A stretch of DNA of 64,000 bases from Cytophagales bacterium (GTDB lineage: Bacteria > Bacteroidota > Bacteroidia > Cytophagales > Spirosomataceae). A program made the position numbers and the translations under genes. A model generated the notes under the pieces. It was not told the DNA's origin. It saw only the letters and a program-made list of their open reading frames with translations, and made no database searches. Below are positions 16,726 to 24,925 of the stretch, piece by piece; within the stretch, counting starts at the first letter, position 1, and every line of letters begins with the position of its first letter. The stretch is taken from NCBI GenBank assembly GCA_004292855.1, contig RDXN01000062.1, forward strand, positions 1 to 64,000. Direction: 5' to 3'.

Positions 16726-17988
16726 TCATAAACTCTTCAACACGGCCAACAGCGTTTGGCATTTCATTTCGGTTTCCTGCCACTCCTTTTGGGGGTCGGA
16801 GTCTTCGGTGAGGCCCGCACCGGCGTAAAGCGTGGCTGTTTGTCCCTCGATTTTCATACAGCGGATATGCACGAACAAATGACTTTCAGGGCCACCCTCA
16901 TCTTGCCCGGAGGTCATGTTGACCGGCCCCAGGAAGCCGCTATAAAACTCGCGGTCGTACCCTTCGTGTTCGTTGATAAATGCAAAAGCATCGGCGCGGG
17001 GCCAGCCACACACCGCCGAGGTGGGGTGCAACAGCCGGGTCATTACCGTGCCCAACTGAGGATACCGCACCGCCCCCGTATCGACCGTAAAATGGCTACC
17101 GAGGTGCATCAGGTTGCCCGCCAGAATCGTTTTGGGGCCTTCTTCGCTGTATTCGCGTAACCGGATTTTTTTGAAGCATTCGATAATGTATCGACTCACC
17201 AGGGCCTGCTCCTCAATCTCTTTCTGCGACCAAAGAGCCTCTGCGGGGCGCTTGAGCCGCCCACCCGCGTCGTAGGCCGATTGCGTGCCCGCCAGCGAAA
17301 TCGTGCGGAACGTTCCGTCGGCCTCCGCGCTCACGAGTCGTTCGGGGGTCGCGCTCACCCACACCTGCTGCCGGTCGGGGAGCCACACCGCCGACACAAA
17401 CGCCGTGGGATATGCCACACATAATTTCTCAAACAGGTCTACGGCGTCAAGTTCCTGATCAAACGGCACCACCTTGGTCCGCGACAAGACCACCTTCCGA
17501 AACGCCCGCTGCTGCATGGCCGCAACGGCCTCCCCCACGCTGTGCTCAAACCGTTGCCGGTCGGCATCATCGTTGAGTGGCCCGGTAGAACGGTCCAGTA
17601 GTTTGGCCGACGTAAATTTTCGAGAAACGTCTCGGAGGGCGTTGGCGAAGGAATCGGGCAGGTTCGTGGCCTGCTCGTTTGTCATGCGCCAGCCAGTACC
17701 GGTTTGTCCCACGTGCAGGTCGGCCCGCAGGAACGGCGCACAAAACGGGTCACCCGTACCAAAATCGAAGTTGGCAAACGGACTCATCACAAACCCCGCA
17801 GGCAACTCCTCCAAATCGACGGGGGGCTGCGCCAACTCGGCGTCGAACTGTACAATCAGGTGTTTGTCGGTACGGTTGGGGAGCCGCCAAAGAGCAGCCG
17901 GATAGCCCACCTGCCGGGCGGCCTGCCACCACGGCGCGGGGGTTGGCTGGACTGCAACTCGTTCAGAATCAATCACTGTTGCCTGCAT
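16726..17988 (-). CDS. menF: Isochorismate synthase
   Basis: A 420-residue chorismate-binding enzyme converting chorismate to isochorismate, first step to menaquinone (or to a siderophore). Visible signatures: AFRKVVLSRTKVV, TISLAGTQSA, WSQKEIEEQALVSRYI, NLMHLGSHFTV, LLHPTSAVCGWPR, EFYSGFLGPV and the end LYAGAGLTEDSDPQKEWQETE. The ATG at 17988 is preferred over an in-frame TTG at 18012. It sits between a MenI-like thioesterase and a P450, which supports menaquinone rather than siderophore use; no nonribosomal peptide genes are nearby. Confidence 0.9.
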   Translation of the reverse strand: MQATVIDSERVAVQPTPAPWWQAARQVGYPAALWRLPNRTDKHLIVQFDAELAQPPVDLEELPAGFVMSPFANFDFGTGDPFCAPFLRADLHVGQTGTGWRMTNEQATNLPDSFANALRDVSRKFTSAKLLDRSTGPLNDDADRQRFEHSVGEAVAAMQQRAFRKVVLSRTKVVPFDQELDAVDLFEKLCVAYPTAFVSAVWLPDRQQVWVSATPERLVSAEADGTFRTISLAGTQSAYDAGGRLKRPAEALWSQKEIEEQALVSRYIIECFKKIRLREYSEEGPKTILAGNLMHLGSHFTVDTGAVRYPQLGTVMTRLLHPTSAVCGWPRADAFAFINEHEGYDREFYSGFLGPVNMTSGQDEGGPESHLFVHIRCMKIEGQTATLYAGAGLTEDSDPQKEWQETEMKCQTLLAVLKSL

Positions 17989-18061
17989 ACATCGTCTTCG
18001 AGTGGCCAACAAGCGGGCCAGTCAAATCAGTAACAGTTTGTTGAGGTAAAAAGTCACGAAA

Positions 18062-18475
18062 TCAACTAACAATGGCAACCGTCAGGCGGCTGACGCAAAC
18101 GGGGCGTCCCTGCTCATCGCGGATGCGAATATCCCACACGTGGGTGGTGCGCCCCACGTGTATGGGTGTGCAGCGTCCATACACCCAACCAGCCCGCACA
18201 GAGCGGAGGTGGTTAGCGTTGATCTCCAGGCCAACAGCGCGTTGTTTGGCAGGGTCGTCGAGTAGCATAAACGAGGCCGTACTACCTAATGACTCGGCCA
18301 ACACGACCGATGCCCCGCCGTGCAGTAGGCCAAAGGGTTGGTGCGTGCGACCATCGACGGGCATACGGGCTTCCAAGTAGCCTTCGCCAGCATCGGTAAA
18401 TTCAATACCGAGGTGTTTAACAATCGAATCAACGTGCGCGAAGCGTAAAGCCTCAAGATCTAATCCGGCCTTCAT
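18062..18475 (-). CDS. menI: Hotdog-fold thioesterase, MenI-like (DHNA-CoA hydrolase)
   Basis: A 137-residue hotdog thioesterase very close in pattern to E. coli YdiI/MenI: QPFGLLHGGASVVLAESLGS with the catalytic Glu, AVGLEINANHLRSVRAGWV, and a final strand with VSRLTVAIV. It would hydrolyse 1,4-dihydroxy-2-naphthoyl-CoA in menaquinone synthesis. Its place directly upstream of isochorismate synthase supports this. The start codon is one base from the start codon of the divergent histidine phosphatase gene. Confidence 0.88.
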   Translation of the reverse strand: MKAGLDLEALRFAHVDSIVKHLGIEFTDAGEGYLEARMPVDGRTHQPFGLLHGGASVVLAESLGSTASFMLLDDPAKQRAVGLEINANHLRSVRAGWVYGRCTPIHVGRTTHVWDIRIRDEQGRPVCVSRLTVAIVS

Positions 18476-18476
18476 T

Positions 18477-19166
18477 ATGCGGTTGGTTTTGCGTAATTTT
18501 GCTCCAAAATTGATAAAAAAAGCGGGCTTGGGACATAAACAGATTTATATTATTCGCCACGGTGAGACCGACTACAACCGCCGGGGCGTCGTGCAGGGTA
18601 GTGGTGTCGATGCGGACCTCAACGATATGGGTCGGGCACAGGCCGAAGCTTTTTTTCTGGCGTATCAGCATGTTCCCTTCTCTAAAATTTACATCTCCAA
18701 TCTTCGGCGTACGCTGCAAACCGTTCAGTCGTTTATCGACTTGGGCTTGCCCCATGAGCGACACGCAGGCCTGAACGAGATTAGTTGGGGCATTATGGAG
18801 GGCAAAGCTCCGAGCAACACCGACGATGTGTATTACCGCGACTTGACCGAAAGCTGGGCTGCGGGCCAAACCGACCGCACCACCGACGGGGGCGAAAGTC
18901 CCGCACAAGTACGCGACCGCCAAAAGCCCGTGATCGACCTGATTTTGTCGCGGCCCGACGAAAACCCGGTGCTGGTTGCCATGCATGGGCGGGCCATGCG
19001 TATTCTGCTGACGTGGCTGATGAGTGAACCGCTTTCGGAGATGGACAAGTACGAACATAGCAACCTGTGCCTCTACCAACTCGACTATAATTATGAAACA
19101 GCCCAATTCACCCTCGAAAAAGCCAACGACACGGCTCATTTGATGGCGTTTACAGTGAGCAGATAA
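18477..19166 (+). CDS. Histidine phosphatase family protein (phosphoglycerate-mutase-like)
   Basis: A protein of up to 229 residues with the catalytic RHGETDYNRRG near residue 27, SNLRRTLQTVQ, the LNEISWGIMEGK stretch and a second His in AMHGRAMRI. Phosphatase or mutase substrate is unknown. The first ATG abuts the divergent menI start, and an exact -7 box (18494-18501) lies inside the first 25 bases, so translation may really begin at an in-frame TTG (18510 or 18528), just before the first beta strand KQIYIIRHG. The stop codon lies inside a palindromic repeat. Confidence 0.85.
   Translation: MRLVLRNFAPKLIKKAGLGHKQIYIIRHGETDYNRRGVVQGSGVDADLNDMGRAQAEAFFLAYQHVPFSKIYISNLRRTLQTVQSFIDLGLPHERHAGLNEISWGIMEGKAPSNTDDVYYRDLTESWAAGQTDRTTDGGESPAQVRDRQKPVIDLILSRPDENPVLVAMHGRAMRILLTWLMSEPLSEMDKYEHSNLCLYQLDYNYETAQFTLEKANDTAHLMAFTVSR
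18494..18501 (+). promoter_or_regulatory. -7 box inside the annotated start of the histidine phosphatase
   Basis: TAATTTTG is an exact match to TAnnTTTG. It lies 17 bases downstream of the first possible ATG, implying a transcript that begins near 18508 and a start codon further in (TTG at 18510 or 18528). No -33 TTG was found at standard spacing. Confidence 0.45.
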
Positions 19167-19331
19167 CAGATAACAGTGAACAGTGAACAGCATGTACTGT
19201 TGCTCTTATTCTTCACTGCTCACTGTTGGCTGATCGCTGGTCACTGTTAGCTGTTCACTGCTCACTGCTCACTGTTATCTGCTCACTGTTATCTGTTCGC
19301 TGCTCACTGTTATCTGTTCGCTGGTCACTGT
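19155..19331. repeat. Palindromic word repeat, cagtgaacag/ctgttcactg family
   Basis: The left side (19155-19192) reads cagtgagcagataacag and cagtgaacagtgaacagc. The right side (19213-19331) contains many reverse-complement copies (ctgctcactgttatctg, gttcactgctcactg). The whole can fold as a long imperfect hairpin. The left arm covers the last codons and stop of the histidine phosphatase gene. The same words recur at 23279-23312. Confidence 0.82.
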
Positions 19332-19377
19332 AAATCCCCTTTCTTCCCTTTCCTCCTTTTTTTTCACCGCTCCGCCT

Positions 19378-19385
19378 TATCTTCG
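19378..19385 (+). promoter_or_regulatory. Candidate -7 box of the LytS-like kinase gene
   Basis: TATCTTCG matches seven of eight consensus bases of TAnnTTTG and lies 30 bases before the kinase ATG, after the palindromic repeat. Confidence 0.42.
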
Positions 19386-19415
19386 TTCATTGGCCTGCAT
19401 AAGGACTGGATTGCA

Positions 19416-20519
19416 ATGGGACTTCCGAAGAACAAAATATACTGGTTTTGTCAGATAGCCGGCTGGACACTCGCCATTACGGTGGAGTGGCTATACTTCT
19501 ATTTTGCCGATGGCTACGACCCCGATTATTTCTATTTTGCCCTGGCAAACATTGTATTAGGCATCTCGCTCACCCACGCTTACCGGCACATAATCCGGCG
19601 GTGGAACTGGGTACGGTTGCCCTTTGTACAATTGGCCCCGCGTGTGTTGTTGTCGGTGGTGGTGTTGGCGGCTATCATGACGTTCGTGAACCTACCCTTC
19701 GACCGGAGCATGTACTCTTATCTATTTGTCAATGAACCGAGTATAGTGCTGGGATACCTCACTAGCTGGGGTAAAACCATGTTGGCCTGGGTCCTGAGCT
19801 ACACCGTGTATCACTACGTTGAGCGTACCCGCGACGCCGAGATCGAGAAGATTCTGCTTAAATCGAGCATCCGCGAAACCGAGGCCAAAGTACTCCGGTC
19901 GCAGTTGAATCCGCACTTTGTGTTTAACGCCCTTAACAGCATCCGGGCGTTGGTCCATGAAGACCCCGTTAAAGCCCAACAGGGCATCACACAACTCTCG
20001 AACCTCCTCCGTAACTCGTTGCTTGCCGACCGCCGGAAGACCGTCGAGCTTCGCGAGGAAATCAAAACCGTTGAGGATTACCTGGCTCTCGAAAAGGTGC
20101 GCTACGAAGATCGGCTCACCTCGCGCATCGACCTTGACATGCGTACGCTCTACTGGCAGGTGCCGCCCATGATGCTGCAAACTCTGGTTGAGAATGCCAT
20201 TAAACACGGTGTTCAGAAGGCGGTAGGCGGGGGGTTTGTGGAGGTAACGTCGTGGATCGAAACGCTGGAGAAAGAGCAGCAAGACAGGTTGCACATCCGC
20301 ATTCGGAACACGGGCGTACTGGGCGACAAAAAAGCATCGGGTGGTTTTGGCCTCGAAAATACCGCCACCCGGCTCGACCTGCTTTACGGGCCGCTTGCCA
20401 GTTTTCAGATTGTCCAGGACAAACCCGACGAGGTTTGCGCCGAAATCATCATACCCAACCAATCAGAAGGCATTTTCCGCAAAACCGACACGAGAAACAT
20501 AACCTCACAAGCTGCTTAG
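19416..20519 (+). CDS. LytS-family membrane sensor histidine kinase
   Basis: A 367-residue sensor kinase. Four membrane helices occupy residues about 8-135 without a large external domain. The His_kinase (LytS/YehU) domain follows: the phosphorylated His is in RSQLNPHFVFNALNS near residue 167, then QLSNLLRNSLL, a coiled KTVEDYLALEKVRYEDRL stretch, and the ATP-binding N-box LVENAIKHGVQKA with GGFGLENTATRL. It would phosphorylate the LytTR regulator encoded next. The signal is unknown. Confidence 0.93.
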   Translation: MGLPKNKIYWFCQIAGWTLAITVEWLYFYFADGYDPDYFYFALANIVLGISLTHAYRHIIRRWNWVRLPFVQLAPRVLLSVVVLAAIMTFVNLPFDRSMYSYLFVNEPSIVLGYLTSWGKTMLAWVLSYTVYHYVERTRDAEIEKILLKSSIRETEAKVLRSQLNPHFVFNALNSIRALVHEDPVKAQQGITQLSNLLRNSLLADRRKTVELREEIKTVEDYLALEKVRYEDRLTSRIDLDMRTLYWQVPPMMLQTLVENAIKHGVQKAVGGGFVEVTSWIETLEKEQQDRLHIRIRNTGVLGDKKASGGFGLENTATRLDLLYGPLASFQIVQDKPDEVCAEIIIPNQSEGIFRKTDTRNITSQAA

Positions 20520-20529
20520 ATGCTATGCT

Positions 20530-20690
20530 GTTTCAATGGCCGTTGGCCGTTTCAGGTTTCAATGCTTCGCTGTTTCATTGGCTACGCCGTTTCAGCTTGT
20601 ACATTAAACAGATCTTGAAACAGCGAAGCAATGAAACGGCCAACGGCCATTGAAACCTGAAACAGTGAAGCAATGAAACCTGAAACTAAA
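20530..20690. repeat. Palindromic repeat between LytS and LytTR genes, 25-bp perfect arms
   Basis: Arms at 20530-20554 and 20632-20656 are perfect 25-base reverse complements (gtttcaatggccgttgg and so on). Inner and outer partial copies of gcttcgctgtttca appear at about 20560-20580, 20613-20630 and 20660-20690. It fills almost the entire gap between the two two-component genes, so any shared transcript would carry a large hairpin. Confidence 0.85.
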
Positions 20691-20695
20691 TTTAT

Positions 20696-21442
20696 ATGCG
20701 TACCTTAATCATCGACGACGAACGACTAGCCCGGAACGAACTCCGCCGACTCCTCGAAAACTTCCCGAAAATTGATATTGTGGGCGAGGCTGCCAACGCC
20801 GACGAAGCCCTGCCCATGATCGAAGAACTCCAGCCCGATTTGCTGTTTCTGGACATTCAGATGCCCGGCAAAAACGGCTTCGAGTTGTTGCAGGCTATCG
20901 AAGGCAAAGCCCCCGATGTGGTGTTTACGACCGCCTACGACGAATACGCCATTAAGGCGTTTGAGTTCAACGCGCTCGACTACCTCTTGAAACCCGTTGA
21001 AATGCACCGGCTTTCGGAGGCTATCCATCGGGTTGAAGAGGAACTACAGCACCACGCCACCGACCCGGCCCGCGCAACTGCCACCACCGACCCCGGCCAC
21101 CGCGTGTTGGGCGAGAACGATCAGGTATTTGTAAAAGACGGCGAAAAATGCTGGTTCGTAAAACTAGGTAAAGTGCGGCTGTTCGAGTCGATGGGCAATT
21201 ACGTACGTCTTTACTTTGATGACCAGAAACCATTGGTTCTCAAATCATTGAACGCCCTCGAAGACCGACTGGATGGCAACGCATTCTTTCGGGCCAACCG
21301 AAAGCACATTATCAACTTGCAATGGATCGAGAAAATCGAACCCTGGTTTAGCGGGGGCCTGCTGGTAACGTTGCGCGGGGGCGATAAAATTGAAATAAGC
21401 CGCCGACAGGCAATTCGATTCAAGGATTTGTTAAGTTTGTGA
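20696..21442 (+). CDS. LytTR family response regulator
   Basis: A 248-residue regulator. The receiver domain (1-120) has acidic residues D7 and D8, the phospho-acceptor Asp53 in LLFLDIQMPGKNG, Thr in VFTTAYDEYA and Lys99 in LLKPV. The LytTR DNA-binding domain (about 145-248) has FVKDGEKCWFVKL, ESMGNYVRLYF, FFRANRKHIINLQWI and ISRRQAIRFKDLL. It pairs with the LytS-like kinase upstream, 176 bases away across a palindromic repeat. Confidence 0.95.
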   Translation: MRTLIIDDERLARNELRRLLENFPKIDIVGEAANADEALPMIEELQPDLLFLDIQMPGKNGFELLQAIEGKAPDVVFTTAYDEYAIKAFEFNALDYLLKPVEMHRLSEAIHRVEEELQHHATDPARATATTDPGHRVLGENDQVFVKDGEKCWFVKLGKVRLFESMGNYVRLYFDDQKPLVLKSLNALEDRLDGNAFFRANRKHIINLQWIEKIEPWFSGGLLVTLRGGDKIEISRRQAIRFKDLLSL

Positions 21443-21484
21443 GCATATTGGCATGATGTACTACGTCGCGCCTTACTCACATCC

Positions 21485-22285
21485 ATGCGTTTAGTTTTCC
21501 TTCTTCTCTCTACGAGCTTCCTGACGGGGTTATTTAGCTGTAATTCGTCGGTAGATAGTGCCTTGGTCAGTCTCAAAACCAGCACGTATGAATACACAGG
21601 CGAAGGTCGATGCGACACGACCAAACACCGGGGCGTGTCGGTATCGGCCCGGTATGTTCAGCTAGTGGGCGAGTCGTCGGCCACACGGAGCATCAATGAC
21701 TCGCTTCGGGCCATGGTAGCCTGGGGCATATTGGGCTGGGTCGATAGTGCGGCTGTGGCACAGATGCCAACCGCCCGCACCGACCTCAACGCGGGTGCCC
21801 GGTTGTTTTCGGCGAGTTACCGGCAAATGGGCGAAGAGGGGCGTATGTTTGGTGGGTGTTGGGAGTTAGAAATTGTAGCCGACACGGCTTTCACCAGCCC
21901 CACAATCCTGACCGTTCGGCAGGAAACTTACGTCTACTCAGGCGGAGCGCACCCCAACACACAGGCTACGTTCCAGAGTTTCAGTCGCCGAACGGGTCAT
22001 GCCCTCCAACTGACCGAAGTTATTTCCGATACAACGGCCCTGCGGGGGCTAGTCGAGCGGGCGTTTCGCAAACAGCAGGACATTAAGCCCGGTCAGAACC
22101 TGGAAGACGCCGGATATTTCCTCCACGAGGGGCAGTTTTTTCTGCCCGGCACATTCGGGGTTGGCCGTGAAGGGTTGATTTTTCTGTACAATCCGTACGA
22201 AATTGCCGCTTATGCCGTTGGTCCGATTCAGGTAACGGTGCCTTACAGCGAATTAAAGAAGATTCTGCGCAACGACGTATTGTAG
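21485..22285 (+). CDS. Lipoprotein with DUF4163/DUF3298 (RsiV-like) domains
   Basis: A 266-residue lipoprotein. The signal peptide ends in a lipobox (FLTGLFSC, Cys19). The mature part matches the DUF4163-DUF3298 pair known from RsiV: TVRQETYVYSGGAHPNTQATFQ is the DUF3298-type turn, and IFLYNPYEIAAYAVGPIQVTVPYSELK-like ending (NPYEIAAYA is clear) closes it. Some relatives bind lysozyme; here the role is unknown. It starts 42 bases after the LytTR gene on the same strand. Confidence 0.8.
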   Translation: MRLVFLLLSTSFLTGLFSCNSSVDSALVSLKTSTYEYTGEGRCDTTKHRGVSVSARYVQLVGESSATRSINDSLRAMVAWGILGWVDSAAVAQMPTARTDLNAGARLFSASYRQMGEEGRMFGGCWELEIVADTAFTSPTILTVRQETYVYSGGAHPNTQATFQSFSRRTGHALQLTEVISDTTALRGLVERAFRKQQDIKPGQNLEDAGYFLHEGQFFLPGTFGVGREGLIFLYNPYEIAAYAVGPIQVTVPYSELKKILRNDVL

Positions 22286-22287
22286 TG

Positions 22288-22295
22288 TATCTTTG
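22288..22295 (+). promoter_or_regulatory. -7 box for the 22316 gene
   Basis: TATCTTTG followed by CCC matches the Bacteroidetes -7 consensus exactly. It lies three bases after the preceding stop codon and 20 bases before the next ATG, so this gene can be expressed on its own. Confidence 0.62.
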
Positions 22296-22315
22296 CCCAA
22301 AAATCACGTAACATC

Positions 22316-22801
22316 ATGAAAACGAGCTTTTTTCTGCTGTGTTTCCTGACGGCTTTCGCGGCCAATGCACAATTCATGGGGGGCGGTATGGGCCGACAAG
22401 GTATGGGCGGTATGAGTTCAATGAACCAGCCCGTCGACAATTACCGGCCTTCGGCAATGGCCGGCGTACCGGGTATCCTGGCCGAGCGCGAAACCAAGTG
22501 GTTACGCGATAGCTTGTCCTTATCGAAAGAGCAGACAAAAGCCGTAAAGAAGCTCAATGGTGAATATGCCAAACAGCAACAGGAGGCCGTAACCGATATT
22601 TTGGGCAACAAAGGCGCACAACCCACCCCCGACCAGATTAAGCAGGTGCGGGAAGCTATGACCATGCTCAACGACGAAAAGCAGGACAGTTTGAAGGCCT
22701 TACTCACCCCCGAACAATGGAAAACCTACGCCGACAAGCGGCTAAAGATGTGGGAGCAAACAGGCAATTTCTACCAGAAGGGTTTTAATAAACTGAACTA
22801 A
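22316..22801 (+). CDS. Small secreted helical protein, LTxxQ-like
   Basis: A 161-residue exported protein. Residues 1-18 are a signal peptide ([10 protein letters not shown]). A Met/Gly-rich stretch follows ([15 protein letters not shown]), then a charged helical domain with [18 protein letters not shown] and [13 protein letters not shown], a Spy/CpxP-like helical hairpin pattern. The Met-rich segment could bind copper, but that is a guess. Function unknown. It has its own -7 box and is followed 14 bases later by the VF530 gene. Confidence 0.72.
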   Translation: MKTSFFLLCFLTAFAANAQFMGGGMGRQGMGGMSSMNQPVDNYRPSAMAGVPGILAERETKWLRDSLSLSKEQTKAVKKLNGEYAKQQQEAVTDILGNKGAQPTPDQIKQVREAMTMLNDEKQDSLKALLTPEQWKTYADKRLKMWEQTGNFYQKGFNKLN

Positions 22802-22815
22802 CACCCGTTAGATTC

Positions 22816-23052
22816 ATGGATCAGGAACAACCCAATAACCCGCTACACGGCAAAACGCTGGAGACCATCGTGAACGAACTCGTTGGGCGTTACGGTTGGG
22901 ACGAATTGGCCGAACGCATCCCGATCAACTGTTTTCGGAGCAACCCCAGCATCAAATCGAGCCTGACGTTTTTACGAAAAACACCCTGGGCACGAACCAA
23001 AGTCGAGGAGCTGTATGTCCGCATGCTGCGGAAGGGATATTCAACGGATTGA
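22816..23052 (+). CDS. VF530 family DNA-binding protein (DUF2132)
   Basis: A 78-residue protein with the VF530 signature: [34 protein letters not shown] followed by [25 protein letters not shown] (both only partly quoted in pattern). The family has a double-stranded-DNA-binding fold; its role is unknown. Length is normal. Confidence 0.9.
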   Translation: MDQEQPNNPLHGKTLETIVNELVGRYGWDELAERIPINCFRSNPSIKSSLTFLRKTPWARTKVEELYVRMLRKGYSTD

Positions 23053-23091
23053 TAGTCAGGCAGACAAGAAACTCTAGATTGCATTAGCTTA

Positions 23092-23312
23092 GGTTTACAA
23101 CCCCAGCGGGGCAACATGTCAATAGAAATGATTCACCCTCGTGCATATTTAAAGCCCCAGCGGGGCGACATGTTAACGTTTGACCGCTAAACATATCGCC
23201 CCGCCGGGGCTTTTACGACGTATACGCCATTCATTTTCTATTGACATGTCGCCCTTACAGGGCTATGGCGAACAGATAAAACTGTTCGCTGTTATCTGCT
23301 CACTGTTATCTG
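23092..23312. repeat. Nested palindromes of the ccccagcggggc type plus cagtgaacag words
   Basis: The words ccccagcggggc-aacatgt (23100), ccccagcggggcgacatgt (23153), acatatcgccccgccggggc (about 23191) and tattgacatgtcgccc (about 23240) form inner and outer inverted pairs; the outer pair also matches over caatagaaatga/tcattttctattg. From 23279 the words ctgttatctgctcactg repeat those at 19155-19331. The element fills the whole gap between VF530 and the convergent OmpA gene and could end transcription from both sides. Confidence 0.78.
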
Positions 23313-23313
23313 T

Positions 23314-24750
23314 CTACTTCTTCGTTACCCGAACGGCAATTCGGCGGTTTTGGGCGCGGCCTTCGGGCGTATCGTTCGGGGCAACGGGAAACTCCTGCCC
23401 GTAGCCTTCGGCGGCAAGGCGGTCGGCAGAGATGCCGAGGTTGGTGAGGGCACTCATAACGGCGTTGGCCCGGTCGCCCGAGAGTTTTTTGTTGCCGTTG
23501 GCATTGCCCGTGTTGTCGGTGTAGCCACCCAGTTTGAGGTTCACCGCCGGGTAGGCCTTCAAAATCTCGGCCATGTTGCGCACCTGCTCCTGCGAGGAGG
23601 CCGTGAGCCGTGAGCTACCCGTCTCGAACAACAACCGGTCGAAATTGAACCAGGTCGTTTTGTCGACGGGCTTGTTGGCATCCTCAATGAAGGCAATGAT
23701 TTTACTTTCGATGCCGTTGGCCGGAATATTCAACTCGATACCCGACGACAGCTTGCGTTTGCCAAATGCGCCCAGGCTAGCAGCCGCATCGCCCACAGCA
23801 CCAGCCGCATCGCTGGCAACGTCGCCCACGGAACTAGCCGCATCACTTGCCATGCTTGAGGCCGAATCGGCGGCTGCACCCACGCTCGAAGCAGCGTCGG
23901 AAGCGGCATCGGTAACGGCTGACGCTGAGTCAGTAACGGCGGTGGTGGCTTTTTGTCCATTGCAGCCCCTGAGCATAAAAAACAGGGCCAACGCTCCGAG
24001 TCCCAATAGCAGCCACGGCAACAGTTTGCCTAAGCCACCACCAGCACTACCCCGGTCGTTGTCGTATCCAACGGCTCCACCAACTCCGCTCATGGTATCG
24101 CCCACGCGCTGCGACGCGCCCGACATAGCCGACGAAGCCGCTCCGGTCATGCTCGCTCCGGCTCCGCTCAGGCCTGCACCCAAGCCCGACAAGCCGCCCA
24201 TCATTCCACCAATGCCCGGAATATTACCCAGCAGCGACCCAAGTCCGGCAGGCATTGCGTTCTGCACGAAACGTTTCTGGTCGGTCAGCAAGCCCATCAG
24301 CCCGCCTTCGCCCAGGTTACCCGACGTTGCCTGACGACCCAAAAAGCCCATCAACACCGTGCCCGCTATACCCATCAGGCCCGAAGCCGATGAGCTTTTT
24401 ACGCCCGAAAACTGTGCGAGTGCGCTTGAGATCATGCTGCCTTTGTCGCCGAACAATGAGCCAATCAGACCCGACCCCTGCGACATCATACTCTCAGCCT
24501 TATCGTCGTCGACGGCATCGGGATCAGGAAGCGTGGCCCCTGCCCCGGTAAACTGGCTTAGCAAGCTCGTCAGCATGTTGCCTCCGCCGGGCGACTCTGC
24601 CCGATTAATCAGGCCCGACAACAGCATCGGAATGGCTCCGGCGAGCGCGGTTTGCGTGTTCTGGGGCGATTCGCCCAGCATCGAACTGGCTTTTGTAACG
24701 AGGGTGTTTGTTAAATAACCCTTGGCGGCTTCAATCAGATTGAACGACAT
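23314..24750 (-). CDS. DUF937-OmpA fusion, peptidoglycan-binding membrane protein
   Basis: A 478-residue protein. Residues about 1-150 are a Gly/Leu/Met-rich DUF937-like domain (FNLIEAAKGYLTNTLVTKAS, ALAGAIPMLLSGLINRAE, LMGIAGTVLMGFLGRQ). A Gly/Ser/Ala-rich stretch is followed by one membrane helix near 245-265 (LLPWLLLGLGALALFFML), then an Ala/Ser/Asp repeat linker (AASDAASSVG) and a C-terminal OmpA domain (LLFETGSSRLTASSQEQV, GGYTDNTGNANGNKKLSGDRANAV, AEGYGQEFPVAPNDTPEGRAQNRRIAV). The OmpA part should bind peptidoglycan. There is no signal peptide in front of DUF937, so that domain is probably cytoplasmic. Confidence 0.85.
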   Translation of the reverse strand: MSFNLIEAAKGYLTNTLVTKASSMLGESPQNTQTALAGAIPMLLSGLINRAESPGGGNMLTSLLSQFTGAGATLPDPDAVDDDKAESMMSQGSGLIGSLFGDKGSMISSALAQFSGVKSSSASGLMGIAGTVLMGFLGRQATSGNLGEGGLMGLLTDQKRFVQNAMPAGLGSLLGNIPGIGGMMGGLSGLGAGLSGAGASMTGAASSAMSGASQRVGDTMSGVGGAVGYDNDRGSAGGGLGKLLPWLLLGLGALALFFMLRGCNGQKATTAVTDSASAVTDAASDAASSVGAAADSASSMASDAASSVGDVASDAAGAVGDAAASLGAFGKRKLSSGIELNIPANGIESKIIAFIEDANKPVDKTTWFNFDRLLFETGSSRLTASSQEQVRNMAEILKAYPAVNLKLGGYTDNTGNANGNKKLSGDRANAVMSALTNLGISADRLAAEGYGQEFPVAPNDTPEGRAQNRRIAVRVTKK

Positions 24751-24898
24751 AATTCCTATGTTTAGGTTAAAGAATGATACGCAGATTGACGATCACGGGC
24801 TATTGGACGAAGAACTTAGGTGAAGTAGCGGTTTTTGTAGATATATTTAATCATCGGGGGGACGATTCTTCGTTATCGGTCAAGTGCCGCCGATTTTT

Positions 24899-24906
24899 TA
24901 CCTTCG
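24899..24906 (+). promoter_or_regulatory. Candidate -7 box of the esterase gene
   Basis: TACCTTCG matches seven of eight bases of TAnnTTTG. Its position implies a transcript starting near 24912, which excludes the in-frame ATG at 24884 and supports the ATG at 24926 (or a nearly leaderless one at 24914). Confidence 0.45.
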
Positions 24907-24925
24907 TAAACTTATGTTTCTGCCC

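Noticed and set aside
19155-19331. Possible CRISPR array
   Set aside because: Words are short, face both directions and lack uniform spacers of constant length; no cas genes are near.
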